From NCBI RefSeq assembly GCF_900099825.1, contig NZ_LT629693.1, positions 4,537,001 to 4,601,000 on the forward strand: a stretch of DNA of 64,000 nucleotides, in the 5' to 3' direction. Below, piece after piece: positions 44,298-52,369 of this stretch (the first letter of the stretch is position 1; every line of letters starts with the position of its first letter). The position numbers and the translations under genes are program-made. The notes under the pieces are model-generated. The model ran no database searches. It saw only the letters and a program-made list of their open reading frames with translations, and was not told the origin of the DNA. The stretch is from Bradyrhizobium ottawaense (GTDB lineage Bacteria; Pseudomonadota; Alphaproteobacteria; Rhizobiales; Xanthobacteraceae).

Positions 44298-45010
44298 CAA
44301 TGGACGCTGCGGCAAAGACCAGGTACGCGACCGAAGAGCGCATCGGCGTACTCGAAGAGCTGCTCCGCGAACGCTATTCGGTCCGTGCGTTTCTGCCGCA
44401 GCCGGTGCCATCAGAGACCATCGAGCGCGTTCTCGTCGCGGCGCAGCGCACGGCGTCATGGTGCAACAGTCAGCCCTGGCAGGTGTTGATCGCCAGCGGC
44501 GAAGCCAAGGAAAAATTTCGCAAGGCGATCTATGCCGAAGCGGCTTCCGGCGCCGGGGACGACCATGACTTCACGCCGCCGCGCGAATATCTCGGGCCTT
44601 ATCTCGAACGTCGACGCGAGAGCGGTTTTCAGCTCTACAACACGCTCGGGATCGCGCGTGGCGACAAGATGGCCTACGCCAAGCAGGCGCTGGAGAATTA
44701 CAATTTCTTCGGCGCGCCACATGTCGCTGTTATCCACACCGACGAGCCGCTCGGCATCTACGGCGCGATCGATTGCGGCGCCTATGTCGGCAATTTCATG
44801 CTGGCGGCGCAGGCGCTCGGTCTCGGCACCATTCCGCAGGCCGCGCTGGCGCGTCATTCCGGCCTGATCCGTCGTCACTTCAAACTCGGCGATGACCGCA
44901 AGGTGGTCTGCGGCATTTCATTCGGATTTGCCGACAACGCGCACAAGGTCAACAGCTACCGCACCTCGCGGGCGAGCGTGGCCGATACCGTGACTTTCAT
45001 CGACAAATAA
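44294..45010 (+). CDS. Nitroreductase-family flavoprotein
   Basis: 238 residues; the start overlaps the previous stop as ATGA (ATG 44300 is a second option). FMN-binding pattern of the nitroreductase family: RYSVRAFLPQPVPSETIERVLVAAQRTASWCNSQPWQVLI at the N-terminus, DCGAYVGNFMLAAQALGLGTIPQAALARHS in the middle, and GISFGFADNAHKVN at the end. Reduces nitro, quinone or enone groups with NAD(P)H. In a CoA-ester operon it may reduce a conjugated double bond or regenerate an electron carrier. Terminates at the hairpin 45025-45049. Confidence 0.85.
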   Translation: MTMDAAAKTRYATEERIGVLEELLRERYSVRAFLPQPVPSETIERVLVAAQRTASWCNSQPWQVLIASGEAKEKFRKAIYAEAASGAGDDHDFTPPREYLGPYLERRRESGFQLYNTLGIARGDKMAYAKQALENYNFFGAPHVAVIHTDEPLGIYGAIDCGAYVGNFMLAAQALGLGTIPQAALARHSGLIRRHFKLGDDRKVVCGISFGFADNAHKVNSYRTSRASVADTVTFIDK

Positions 45011-45024
45011 ACACGCAAGGAAAA

Positions 45025-45060
45025 CCCCGATCGCTGTCCGCGATCGGGGCTTTGCGTATT
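45025..45060. terminator. Intrinsic terminator of the catabolic operon
   Basis: CCCCGATCGC (45025-45034) pairs perfectly with GCGATCGGGG (45040-45049), followed by CTTTGCGTATTGTT. An AAAA run precedes it, so it could also serve the convergent small gene. Confidence 0.7.
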
Positions 45061-45072
45061 GTTCAGGCGCGA

Positions 45073-45315
45073 TCAGTAAGCGCAGACATTGACGGTGCGC
45101 AGGCGCACGCCATGGCGGGTCTGGATATACTGCTGCTGATAGCAGTCGCTGACGCCGGTGTTGACGTAAATGCCGCCGAAGCCGAAACCGCCATGGCCCC
45201 AGCCATGATGGCCCCAGCCGCCATGAAAACCATGCGCGGAAGCGGCGGAGGGAGCCAGAGCAGCCGCACCGAGGGAAGCGGCGGCGATCAGTCCGAGAGT
45301 AACCTTGCGAAGCAT
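45073..45315 (-). CDS. Small secreted Gly/His-rich protein
   Basis: 80 residues from ATG 45315. Signal peptide MLRKVTLGLIAAASLGAAALAPSAASA, then a low-complexity HGFHGGWGHHGWGHGGFGFGG segment and a short tail with two Cys (VSDCYQQQYIQTRHGVRLRTVNVCAY) that may be disulfide bonded. Such small exported proteins occur in many copies in Bradyrhizobium; function unknown. His content suggests weak metal binding. Confidence 0.7.
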   Translation of the reverse strand: MLRKVTLGLIAAASLGAAALAPSAASAHGFHGGWGHHGWGHGGFGFGGIYVNTGVSDCYQQQYIQTRHGVRLRTVNVCAY

Positions 45316-45443
45316 CTTAATTCTCCAGTTGGGTGGCACGAGGCCGTTGTTTCGTCCCTGCCCATCAGTCGGCGCGGCCGCGCCCTGCGTTCACGGACGA
45401 TCTGGAGAATCGTGTTTCAGGAGTGTTTCGTGGGATCACCCGC

Positions 45444-45537
45444 CCTCATCCTGAGGAGGCGCGCGAGCGCCGTCTCGAAGGACGAGGGCGGCCACATCCT
45501 TCGAGACGCGGCGAAGACGCCGCTCCTCAGGATGAGG
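45444..45537. repeat. Intergenic palindrome 'CCTCATCCTGAGGAGG', copy 2
   Basis: CCTCATCCTGAGGAG (from 45444) is repeated in inverse as CTCCTCAGGATGAGG (ending 45537). The inner CGCCGTCTCGAAGGA is inverted as TCCTTCGAGACGCGGCG. The same element, less perfect, occurs at 25474-25612. Confidence 0.7.
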
Positions 45538-45548
45538 TCGAAAGGAAA

Positions 45549-46334
45549 TCAAAATCGGGGCAGGCGCTTTTCCGCAAACGCCTTGATGCCTTCCTTGATC
45601 TCGGCGCCGCGCATGCTTTCGCGGTGGCGGGCGTCGGCCGCTTCCTCGTCGAGCTCGCCGCGGGCAAATTCGTTGATGGCGCGCTTCATGCCGCGCATCG
45701 CCTGCGGCGCGTTGCCGGCGAGAATGGCAACGAGGCGGTCGACTTCCTCGTCGAGCGATTCCAGCGGCACCATCGCGGTGAGGTAGCCGATCCGCAGCAT
45801 CTCGGGTGCGGTGATCTTCTGCGCGGTCAGAAACAATTTCTTGGCGTTATCGACGCCGAGCCGCGTGACGTAGCGCTGAATGCCGCATCTGTAGTAGTGC
45901 AGCCCCAGCCGCGCCGCCGGCATGAACATTTCGGCGCTGTCGATGCCGATGCGAAAGTCGCAGGCCAGCGCCAGATCGGTCGAGCCGCCATAGACGCCGC
46001 CGTTGAGCCGGCAGATGGTCGGCACGCCGAGATCCTCCAGCCGGTTGACCACGACTTCGAACGCGGAGCCGGCGCTCTGCTCTTCCTTGGCGCTGGTCGC
46101 GCGGTCGGCGACCGAGTTGAGGTCATAGCCGGCGCTGAAGGCGCGGCCGGTGCCGGTCAGCACCATGACCCGGATCGCGGGATCGGCTTCGATCCGGTCA
46201 AACAGTTTCATCAGGTCGCCGAGATCCTCGCTCTGCAGCCGGTTCAGATGTTTCGGCCGGTTGAGGCGGATGGTGGCGCGGGCGCCGCTGATTTCGAGTA
46301 GCGGCGCGCTCGCCGTCTCGGCTGTGTCGGACAT
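45549..46334 (-). CDS. Enoyl-CoA hydratase/isomerase family protein
   Basis: 261-residue crotonase: oxyanion blocks GTGRAFSAGYDLNSVAD and LNGGVYGGSTDLALACDFRIG. The usual Glu region is MFMPAARLGLHYYRCGIQRYVTRLG with no obvious acid, so the reaction is uncertain. Directly upstream on this strand is the ion channel gene's 3' end (34 bp from its stop), but no functional link is apparent. Confidence 0.8.
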   Translation of the reverse strand: MSDTAETASAPLLEISGARATIRLNRPKHLNRLQSEDLGDLMKLFDRIEADPAIRVMVLTGTGRAFSAGYDLNSVADRATSAKEEQSAGSAFEVVVNRLEDLGVPTICRLNGGVYGGSTDLALACDFRIGIDSAEMFMPAARLGLHYYRCGIQRYVTRLGVDNAKKLFLTAQKITAPEMLRIGYLTAMVPLESLDEEVDRLVAILAGNAPQAMRGMKRAINEFARGELDEEAADARHRESMRGAEIKEGIKAFAEKRLPRF

Positions 46335-46368
46335 GCTGTTCTCCGTTTCTTGTTACTTGTTTTCTAGC

Positions 46369-47529
46369 TTATTCATTTTCCAGTGCGCGCCGGTTGGCCT
46401 CGGCGTCGATGGTCTGGGCGAGATCGGGGTGCCGCGCCATCAGCAGGCGGAAATCGACGAGGTCGAGCACCAGTAATTTCGACAGCCGCGTGGTGGTGAT
46501 GTTGGCCGAGCGCAGGTTGTTGCCGAGCAGCGCCATCTCGCCGAAGAACGCGCCCTCGCTCAGCCTCACCTTCTTGCCGGGCAGGTCGACCTCGACTTCG
46601 CCGGCGGCGATGAAATACATGCAGTCGCCCTGCTGGCCCTTGCGGATGATCATGGTGCGCGGCGGCAGGTCCATGGTGCGCAGCATGTGGGTGACGTCGG
46701 CGATTGCAGAGGGGCCAAGTGCTGCGAAGAACGGCACCTTGCTGACGGATTCCCAGGTCTTGAGGAAGTTGTCGCGTCGGGTCTCCGCGGCAAAGCCGGT
46801 GGCGAGAATACCGGTCCAGAGCCCGAACACGCCGAGGCCGCAGATCATCACCAGTGCGGCGACCAGGCGGCCGGGCAGCGTGATCGGGACCACGTCGCCA
46901 TAGCCGGTCGTGGTCAGTGTCGCGACCGCCCACCATAGCGCGGCGGGCACGCTGCCGAAGGTGCCCGGCTGGACCTCGCGTTCGAAGAAATAGACCGCGA
47001 CCGAGGCCAGAAACAGCACCATCAGGAAAATCACCAGCACGCTCAAGAGCGGCCCGGATTCGATCACCAGCACCCGGCGCAATTGCCGCAAGCCCGGAAT
47101 GCCGGGGACCACCTTGAGCACCCACAGGATCGCGAGCAGCCAGGCCGTCCGCGGATCCGCGCCGCAGACCAGCGCCAGCGGCACCGCGATCGCGGCGGCG
47201 GCGTCCACCAGCCCGCGTCCCGACAGCGCATAACCCCAGCCGCGCTGCGCCGTCCGCGCGTGGCGCAGCCGCACCGCCCATTCGAATACGAAGTAGGCCC
47301 AGCATGCCCACAGCACGGTATCGACCCAAAGATGCGCCGCCTCATAGGCGGGGGCCACCGTGAGCAGGACCATGACGCCGACGCCGACCGTCACCGCGAC
47401 ATAGGCCGCTTTGGTCATGTTGCGGCCGGCCGTCTGGGCGGCGAAAAGCGTCAGAGCCGAAAGAACGAGCCGTTTGGGCATTGGAAAGCGCGCGCCTGAT
47501 CGGTGCTGAAAAAGCGTGAGTGCGGTCAT
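46369..47529 (-). CDS. Cyclic nucleotide-gated potassium channel (MloK1-like)
   Basis: 386 residues. Six transmembrane segments without a charged S4, pore helix SVPAALWWAVATLTTTGYGDVVP with the K+ selectivity filter TTGYGD (207-212), S6 GLGVFGLWTGILATGF, and a C-terminal cyclic-nucleotide-binding domain whose phosphate cassette is FFGEMALLGNNLRSANI (328-344, Arg340). This is the arrangement of MloK1 from Mesorhizobium loti, a cAMP-gated tetrameric K+ channel. Start 47529 is kept; ATG 47481 (MPKRLVLSAL) is an alternative. Divergent from another cyclic-nucleotide-binding membrane protein 278 bp away. Confidence 0.9.
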   Translation of the reverse strand: MTALTLFQHRSGARFPMPKRLVLSALTLFAAQTAGRNMTKAAYVAVTVGVGVMVLLTVAPAYEAAHLWVDTVLWACWAYFVFEWAVRLRHARTAQRGWGYALSGRGLVDAAAAIAVPLALVCGADPRTAWLLAILWVLKVVPGIPGLRQLRRVLVIESGPLLSVLVIFLMVLFLASVAVYFFEREVQPGTFGSVPAALWWAVATLTTTGYGDVVPITLPGRLVAALVMICGLGVFGLWTGILATGFAAETRRDNFLKTWESVSKVPFFAALGPSAIADVTHMLRTMDLPPRTMIIRKGQQGDCMYFIAAGEVEVDLPGKKVRLSEGAFFGEMALLGNNLRSANITTTRLSKLLVLDLVDFRLLMARHPDLAQTIDAEANRRALENE

Positions 47530-47807
47530 GCCACGGCGCGACCGGTTGGCGCAACGTGCCCGCCTCCGGCGAGGCCGTCAACGACATCAGGCAAACAGCG
47601 TTTATCGCCGCCGGCCGCGGGGGCGCCCCGGACGCCGTGGCGGCGCCCTGGTATCTTCCCGGGGCCGAATTTTGCCCGGGTCGGGCGCGAATCCCAGCAA
47701 AACGCCGTTTTTCCTCATATATCAAAAATGGCTTGCGGACATTACGATAGCGGGCACCGCAACAGAATTGCGAAACCGTTCACTTCCCAAACAATTGGTT
47801 GGCTCCA

Positions 47808-48476
47808 ATGGATACGTCTCATCTGGCAGAACATGCGGGAACCGCCGGCACGCTGTTCGCGTCGATCTTCGTGGTCGCCACCACTACGATGCGGACCATG
47901 ATCCCGCTGCGGATCTTCGGCATTCTCGCCAACATCGTTCTCTTCCTGACGGCTATTCCGGCGCATAATTATCTGGTCATGCTGGTGCAGTCGGTGATGT
48001 GCTTCGTCAACTCGTATCGCCTGCACCAGATGCTGCAGCTGGTGCGCGACGTGAAGAAGTCCGTCAACAGCGACCTGTCGATGGACTGGCTGAAGCCGTT
48101 CATGACCGAGCGCAACTGCACCGCCGGCGAAATGCTGTTCTACAAGGACGAGAAGGCCGAGGACATGCTCTATATCGTCAGCGGCAAGTTCAAGCTGGTG
48201 GAGTCCGGCATCGTATTTCCGGTCGGCGCCATCGTCGGCGAACTCGGCATGCTGTCGCCGTCGAAGGTGCGCACCCAATCGCTGGAATGCATCGAGGCCG
48301 GCCTCGTGCTGAGCGTCAGCTACAGTAAGGTCGAGGAGCTCTACGTGCAGAACCCGGCATTCGGATTCTATTTTCTCCGCCTCTCCAGCGCGCGGCTGTT
48401 TCAGAACCTCGAGACGCTGCAGAAGCAGCTGACCCAGCTGACGGCGGCGTCCGCGGCCGTGCCGAAGCCCGCCTAG
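47808..48476 (+). CDS. Membrane protein with C-terminal cyclic-nucleotide-binding domain
   Basis: 222 residues from ATG 47808. Two or three hydrophobic helices in residues 15-70 (SIFVVATTTMRTMIPLRIFGILANIVLFLTAI and LVMLVQSVMCFV) are followed by a CAP-type domain from about 92. Its cassette IVGELGMLSPSKVRTQSLE (143-161) keeps the Gly-Glu and Arg-Thr pair used to bind the ribose-phosphate, so cAMP/cGMP binding is likely. No helix-turn-helix or enzyme domain follows. The small-membrane-anchor plus CNBD layout resembles Popeye proteins. Followed at 18 bp by a DUF6537-like gene. Confidence 0.8.
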   Translation: MDTSHLAEHAGTAGTLFASIFVVATTTMRTMIPLRIFGILANIVLFLTAIPAHNYLVMLVQSVMCFVNSYRLHQMLQLVRDVKKSVNSDLSMDWLKPFMTERNCTAGEMLFYKDEKAEDMLYIVSGKFKLVESGIVFPVGAIVGELGMLSPSKVRTQSLECIEAGLVLSVSYSKVEELYVQNPAFGFYFLRLSSARLFQNLETLQKQLTQLTAASAAVPKPA

Positions 48477-48494
48477 CGGCCGGGAGAGAACGGC

Positions 48495-49370
48495 GTGTCT
48501 GACCGCGGTATCCTGTCCTCGTTGCGTTACCTGTTCGCCGACATCATCGGCGAGGACGACGACACGCCGCCGTTCCTGCCGGAGGGATTGCCGGAAGCCG
48601 TCGTACCCGTCGCCGGCGACGCCATTCACATGCTGATCGACTATCAGGGGACGAGCTACGCCCAGCTCTATGTCGACCGGCTGAAGCGGTTCATCGGCCG
48701 GCGCGGTTTCGATGATGCCGTCTTCGCCGAGATCGCGCGGCTGATGGCGGCGCGCATGAGCTACGAGGACCCGATCCGGATCGCGCAGCTCACGCTCGCA
48801 ACCCATCAGGATCAGGCGGGTGCGCCAGCCGCGCCGATCAACGAGGTCAGGAAATTCCGCATCGACGAATTGATCGGTGCGCTGCCGGCCATTGTCGCCG
48901 AACCGGTGCTCGATACGCTGGAATGGCTCGGCTGGCTGCGGCTGCCGGTTTCGATCCGCTTCAGCGCGGCGAACAGATGGGGCATTCGCCGCCTGAAGAT
49001 CGAGGCGGGGCTGCGGCGGTGGCGGCTGTTTTCGGTGCGTTACACCAAGGAGCGGGCCTGGGTCGAACGCTGGCTGCACATGATCGATCGCAGCCTGACC
49101 AAGCAACCGGCTGCGGCGCCCGCCATCGTGCAGACCGCGGCCATGATCACCGGATATGGCGATCCCTATCGTCAGGGCATTGCGGACTGGAACGCCATCA
49201 TCGACGGGCTCGCCAAGCCGACCTTCGACGGTGTGCTCGATCTGGCCGATCTCGGGGCTGCGGTAGCGGAAGCGCGGGCGGCGGTGCTGCCCGATCCGCG
49301 GCAGGTGGCGCTCAAGCGCAAGATCGCCGAGATCAGGGCGCGGGTGTCGGCCGCACCGAACGCGGCATAG
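48495..49370 (+). CDS. Stand-alone DUF6537-like protein (C-terminal region of indolepyruvate oxidoreductase beta)
   Basis: 291 residues, no signal or membrane segments. Several blocks resemble the C-terminal domain of IorB-type proteins: LIDYQGTSYAQLYVDRL, EIARLMAARMSYEDPIRIAQ, RRLKIEAGLRRWRLFSVRYTKERAWVERWLHMI and ITGYGDPYRQGIADWNAI. The N-terminal catalytic/ferredoxin-oxidoreductase part is missing, so this is a free-standing domain. It is probably co-transcribed with the CNBD membrane protein (18 bp gap). A regulatory or scaffolding role in 2-oxoacid oxidoreductase chemistry is speculative. Family assignment is from memory. Confidence 0.6.
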   Translation: MSDRGILSSLRYLFADIIGEDDDTPPFLPEGLPEAVVPVAGDAIHMLIDYQGTSYAQLYVDRLKRFIGRRGFDDAVFAEIARLMAARMSYEDPIRIAQLTLATHQDQAGAPAAPINEVRKFRIDELIGALPAIVAEPVLDTLEWLGWLRLPVSIRFSAANRWGIRRLKIEAGLRRWRLFSVRYTKERAWVERWLHMIDRSLTKQPAAAPAIVQTAAMITGYGDPYRQGIADWNAIIDGLAKPTFDGVLDLADLGAAVAEARAAVLPDPRQVALKRKIAEIRARVSAAPNAA

Positions 49371-49467
49371 CGTTTTCGAGCGAACCGGCCACCGGTTCGC
49401 ATAGCAATCAAGCTTGCGCAGATTGCGTAGACTTATCTGCGGTAGAAAACGCGTTAAAACATAAGGC
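49370..49467. repeat. GCGTTTTCGAGCGAA repeat, copy 1
   Basis: Begins GCGTTTTCGAGCGAA, continues CCGGTTCGC and ends AAAACGCGTTAAAACA, as in the copies at 53254 and 59400, but with a diverged middle (inverted pair AATCAAGCTTGCGCAGATTG). It lies between convergent genes and carries no CDS. Confidence 0.6.
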
Positions 49468-49470
49468 CGT

Positions 49471-50934
49471 TTAGGCGCTCTGCGCGGTCTTCACGACCAC
49501 GACGTTGTCGTCATGCGCTGTGGTGGTCTGACCGGCAGGCGCCGAGAGAGCAGGAGTCTGTCCAGCATGCCGCCGCAGATGGTCGCGCCGCATACCGATC
49601 TCGTCGCGGACAAATTCATAGCCGAGCTTGAAGGTCTCCAGTCCGTCACTGGAAATGGTGCCGTCGCGCAAGCCGATTACCGCGCCGCGCAGGATCGCCT
49701 CGAGTTCGTCCTGCAGCTCGTCAAGCGCGTCGAGGGTCTTGGCGTATTCCATTCGCTCGCCGATATCGAGAATGGCGGTTGCGAGTTCGCTGGCCTTCTC
49801 GGGCGCGACCCGGGTGATCTTGGTGTAGATGCCGGCAAAGATCGAGCCGATGACGCTGAGCGCGGCCGCGCCCAGATACATCATGTCGCTATAGCGATCC
49901 ATGAACGACTTGGTGTCGTCGTTGATATATTCGGCGGCTCCGGCGTGCGCGGCGATGAAGGCATCCTTGTCGGTCACAACAGGTTCGATCTTGCTGGCGA
50001 AGCCGTCGCTCAGCGCCAGATCTGCCTTGTTTTCGTAGATCAGGCGGGCGAGGTCGCTCATGGTCGTGGTCGACAATCTGGATTGCGCCACCAGCAGCCA
50101 TTCCAGCCCGATGGTGGTGAGATCGTCGTCGGGGATCGCCGGCGCGCCGGACAGCATGCCGGTCGTCAGCGTCTCCTCGGAAAGCGCCGGGTATTTCCTC
50201 GCAAGCGCTTTCGCCGCGTCGATCGCGTTCAGGGTGAAGCCGCCGCGCTTGGCCAATTGTTCGTAGCTCCGGTCCTTCACGATCTGCGAGGCGTGCGCGA
50301 CCACGACCACGGCGCCGTTGCCCGATGCGAACAGCTTTTCCAACGTCGAGCCCGGCGGCGCCAACTGGACCCGGGCCGCGGCGTCGGGGCTGTCGGAAAG
50401 CTCGAGGATGTTGCGGACGAGGGCGGCGCTGCTCTCGCTGTCAGCCATCACAGCGATCTTCTTTTTCTTCAGGTCGGCGACGGTCTTGATCTTCTTGTCG
50501 CCGGGACTGAGCAGCAGCAGCACGTCGTGGTCGAGGATGGCGACCGCGCGGGCGCGGGACGGGATTTTTGCGTCGGTGCGCAGGACCGCCAGGTTGGCTT
50601 CCTTGCGGTCGAACGACGCCAGCGCCTTGGCGTTGTCGGCGCTCGGCACGATCTTGAGCTGCAGCCGCGACGAGTTGCTCTTCAAGAGCGCCGCCAGTTT
50701 GGCCGCGAAGCGCGCCTCGGGGCCGTTGGCCTCACCGACGGCAAACACCAGCGTCTCGGAATTCCGCAGCCAGGTTCGGCCTCCCCAAACCGTGACGGCG
50801 GTCAGGATCAAGGTCAGGATCGAAAACAGCACGATCTGCGTGCGATTGCTCTTCGCCACCCGCGAACGTCGGCGTGGCATTTCCGGTTGCGGCGTGGGGG
50901 CTTCAGCGCTCATGCTCGTACCCGAATGGCTCAT
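49471..50934 (-). CDS. Membrane-anchored TAXI-family solute-binding protein with cytosolic coiled coil
   Basis: 487 residues. One N-terminal transmembrane helix (about 33-50), then a TAXI-type periplasmic domain (TLVFAVGEANGPEARFAAKLAALL, ADNAKALASFDRKEANLAVLRTD). A second helix (about 350-370, MMYLGAAALSVIGSIFAGIY) is followed by a 110-residue helical cytosolic tail (ASELATAILDIGERMEYAKTLDALDELQDELEAIL). TAXI proteins normally are freely diffusing TRAP receptors. The two membrane anchors and helical output tail instead suggest a sensor that reports ligand binding across the membrane. No TRAP permease adjoins. An alternative start is 50913. Confidence 0.75.
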   Translation of the reverse strand: MSHSGTSMSAEAPTPQPEMPRRRSRVAKSNRTQIVLFSILTLILTAVTVWGGRTWLRNSETLVFAVGEANGPEARFAAKLAALLKSNSSRLQLKIVPSADNAKALASFDRKEANLAVLRTDAKIPSRARAVAILDHDVLLLLSPGDKKIKTVADLKKKKIAVMADSESSAALVRNILELSDSPDAAARVQLAPPGSTLEKLFASGNGAVVVVAHASQIVKDRSYEQLAKRGGFTLNAIDAAKALARKYPALSEETLTTGMLSGAPAIPDDDLTTIGLEWLLVAQSRLSTTTMSDLARLIYENKADLALSDGFASKIEPVVTDKDAFIAAHAGAAEYINDDTKSFMDRYSDMMYLGAAALSVIGSIFAGIYTKITRVAPEKASELATAILDIGERMEYAKTLDALDELQDELEAILRGAVIGLRDGTISSDGLETFKLGYEFVRDEIGMRRDHLRRHAGQTPALSAPAGQTTTAHDDNVVVVKTAQSA

Positions 50935-51281
50935 ACCCGGCGGGACGTCTCGCCGTCAAACCGGCGTCGCAGGCCGTCCTAATGAATTCGTAAATACCTA
51001 GAAAAGAACGACAATTTTGTCTGGCGGCCAATGATATCGCGCTTGGGACGGAATGCAAACCGCCCCGGCCGGTAACCTTACCGCGAGGGCGGTGCTCCCC
51101 GCAGTATCGCAGTTCAGCCACACCATGCGATTTTCGGACTACCCACAGGTGCATTCCGGTCCGGGAGATGTCATAAATGTAGGCAATGTTTCGGACGGTC
51201 CGGGTTTAAGAAGACAAATTGCGCTGACTGCCTAGATCCCGGTTTTTCGCACCTCGTTAGTTCCAGCAAGAGGCGTCAGCT
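50935..51281. other. Gene-free stretch
   Basis: 347 bp between the TAXI gene and the DUF3307 gene. No recognisable reading frame or family repeat. GGTCCGGGAGATG and CGGACGGTCCGGG near 51160-51210 form a weak inverted pair. Promoters for both flanking genes must lie here, but none is convincing. Confidence 0.5.
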
Positions 51282-51689
51282 TTGTCGTTTCCCTCGATGT
51301 CGTCGTCGGTCCCGGTTGGTGCGCTGGTGGGATGGATGTTGCTTCTCACGGTGAAGCACATCATCGCCGATTTCGTTCTGCAAAATTCCTGGATGGCGAT
51401 CGGCAAGGATCAGAAGACCGGCTGGGCATTGCCGCTGCTGGCGCATTGTCTGGTGCACCTGGCGGTGTCGATGGCGCTGATCCTGGTTGTCGCGCCGCGG
51501 TTCTGGTTCGTCGCCCTGATCGACTTCGCCATTCACATCACGGTCGACCGCCTCAAGGGCATCTGCGCCTCGTCGTTCGGCGTGACGCTGGAGCAGGAGC
51601 ACCCGTGGTTCTGGACGCTGATCGGCGTCGATCAGGCGCTGCACCACCTCACCGGATTTGGCCTGTCGATCTTCATGGCGTCGAACTGA
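51282..51689 (+). CDS. DUF3307 membrane protein
   Basis: 135 residues from a TTG at 51282, eight bases after AAGAGG; ATG 51297 is the alternative. Three hydrophobic segments, with the DUF3307 features KHIIADFVLQNSWMAIGK, LLAHCLVHLAVSMALI and IDFAIHITVDRLKG, including conserved His/Asp residues that may sit in the membrane. Function of the family is unknown. The 3' end overlaps that of the convergent GNAT gene by 17 bp. Confidence 0.8.
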   Translation: MSFPSMSSSVPVGALVGWMLLLTVKHIIADFVLQNSWMAIGKDQKTGWALPLLAHCLVHLAVSMALILVVAPRFWFVALIDFAIHITVDRLKGICASSFGVTLEQEHPWFWTLIGVDQALHHLTGFGLSIFMASN

Positions 51690-52188
51690 CCGGTCCGGCT
51701 GCGGACCCCGCTTCGCGAAAGAACACGCTCATCTGGTGACGGCCGACCTTCCGTTCGGACACGATCCAGCCTAGCCCCTCGTAAAAACCTGACATAAGCG
51801 GGCGGGCGCACAGATAGGCGCGCAAGATACCGAGCGCGAAGCAATCCTGCGCGGCGCGGTTCACCAGCGCGGCGCCGACCCCGCGCCGTCGCGCGTCCTC
51901 TTCCACCCACACCGCGGCCACCCACGGCGTCAACTGCGGCCGTTCCTCGAGATCGGATGTGATCACCGAGGCGGTGCCGAGAAATTTCTCGCCGTCATGG
52001 GCGACCAGCGCGAACGGGATCGGCGTTGCCGCCACGTTTTCGCGCAGGCGGGTCGAGATGTAAGCGAGCGGATGGTCGCTCTCCTGCCACCATGCCTGCC
52101 AGATCCGCTCGGCGACCGTGTCGAAGAATTCCGGGCGCCGGCGCAGATCTGAAATTGTGAAGTCTGAAATCGTGAAGGGGTTGGACAT
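51673..52188 (-). CDS. GNAT-family N-acetyltransferase
   Basis: 171 residues from ATG 52188 (MSNPFTISDFTISDLRRRPEFFDTVAERIW). Acetyl-CoA site motif VWVEEDARRRGVGAALVNRAAQDCFALGI, with strand FLGTASVITSDLE before it and LYEGLGW-type end (MSGFYEGLGWIVSERK). Substrate unknown. The first residues contain a short direct repeat TISDFTISDL. Convergent overlap with the DUF3307 gene. Confidence 0.85.
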   Translation of the reverse strand: MSNPFTISDFTISDLRRRPEFFDTVAERIWQAWWQESDHPLAYISTRLRENVAATPIPFALVAHDGEKFLGTASVITSDLEERPQLTPWVAAVWVEEDARRRGVGAALVNRAAQDCFALGILRAYLCARPLMSGFYEGLGWIVSERKVGRHQMSVFFREAGSAAGPVSSTP

Positions 52189-52317
52189 AAATGTGGTCCG
52201 GCGCCGTCGCGCGTGATCTCGGTGGCGCCGGAGAGCCGTTTGCGAATTATGGGCCCGGGGCCGGTTCCGATTCGGCCACAACTGGCAAGTGCCCCGGAGC
52301 ACTACTGCCTGCCTTGG

Positions 52318-52332
52318 TTAACCTTTCATTAG
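52318..52332 (+). promoter_or_regulatory. CtrA-box-like sequence
   Basis: TTAA-CCTTTCA-TTAG fits the CtrA consensus TTAA-N7-TTAA with one mismatch, 38 bp upstream of ATG 52370. If real, it would link that gene to the cell cycle regulator CtrA. AT-rich boxes are rare here, but a one-off match is weak. Confidence 0.3.
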
Positions 52333-52369
52333 AGAATTGCAATGCATCTTCCGCATAGGGAGAACCCTT

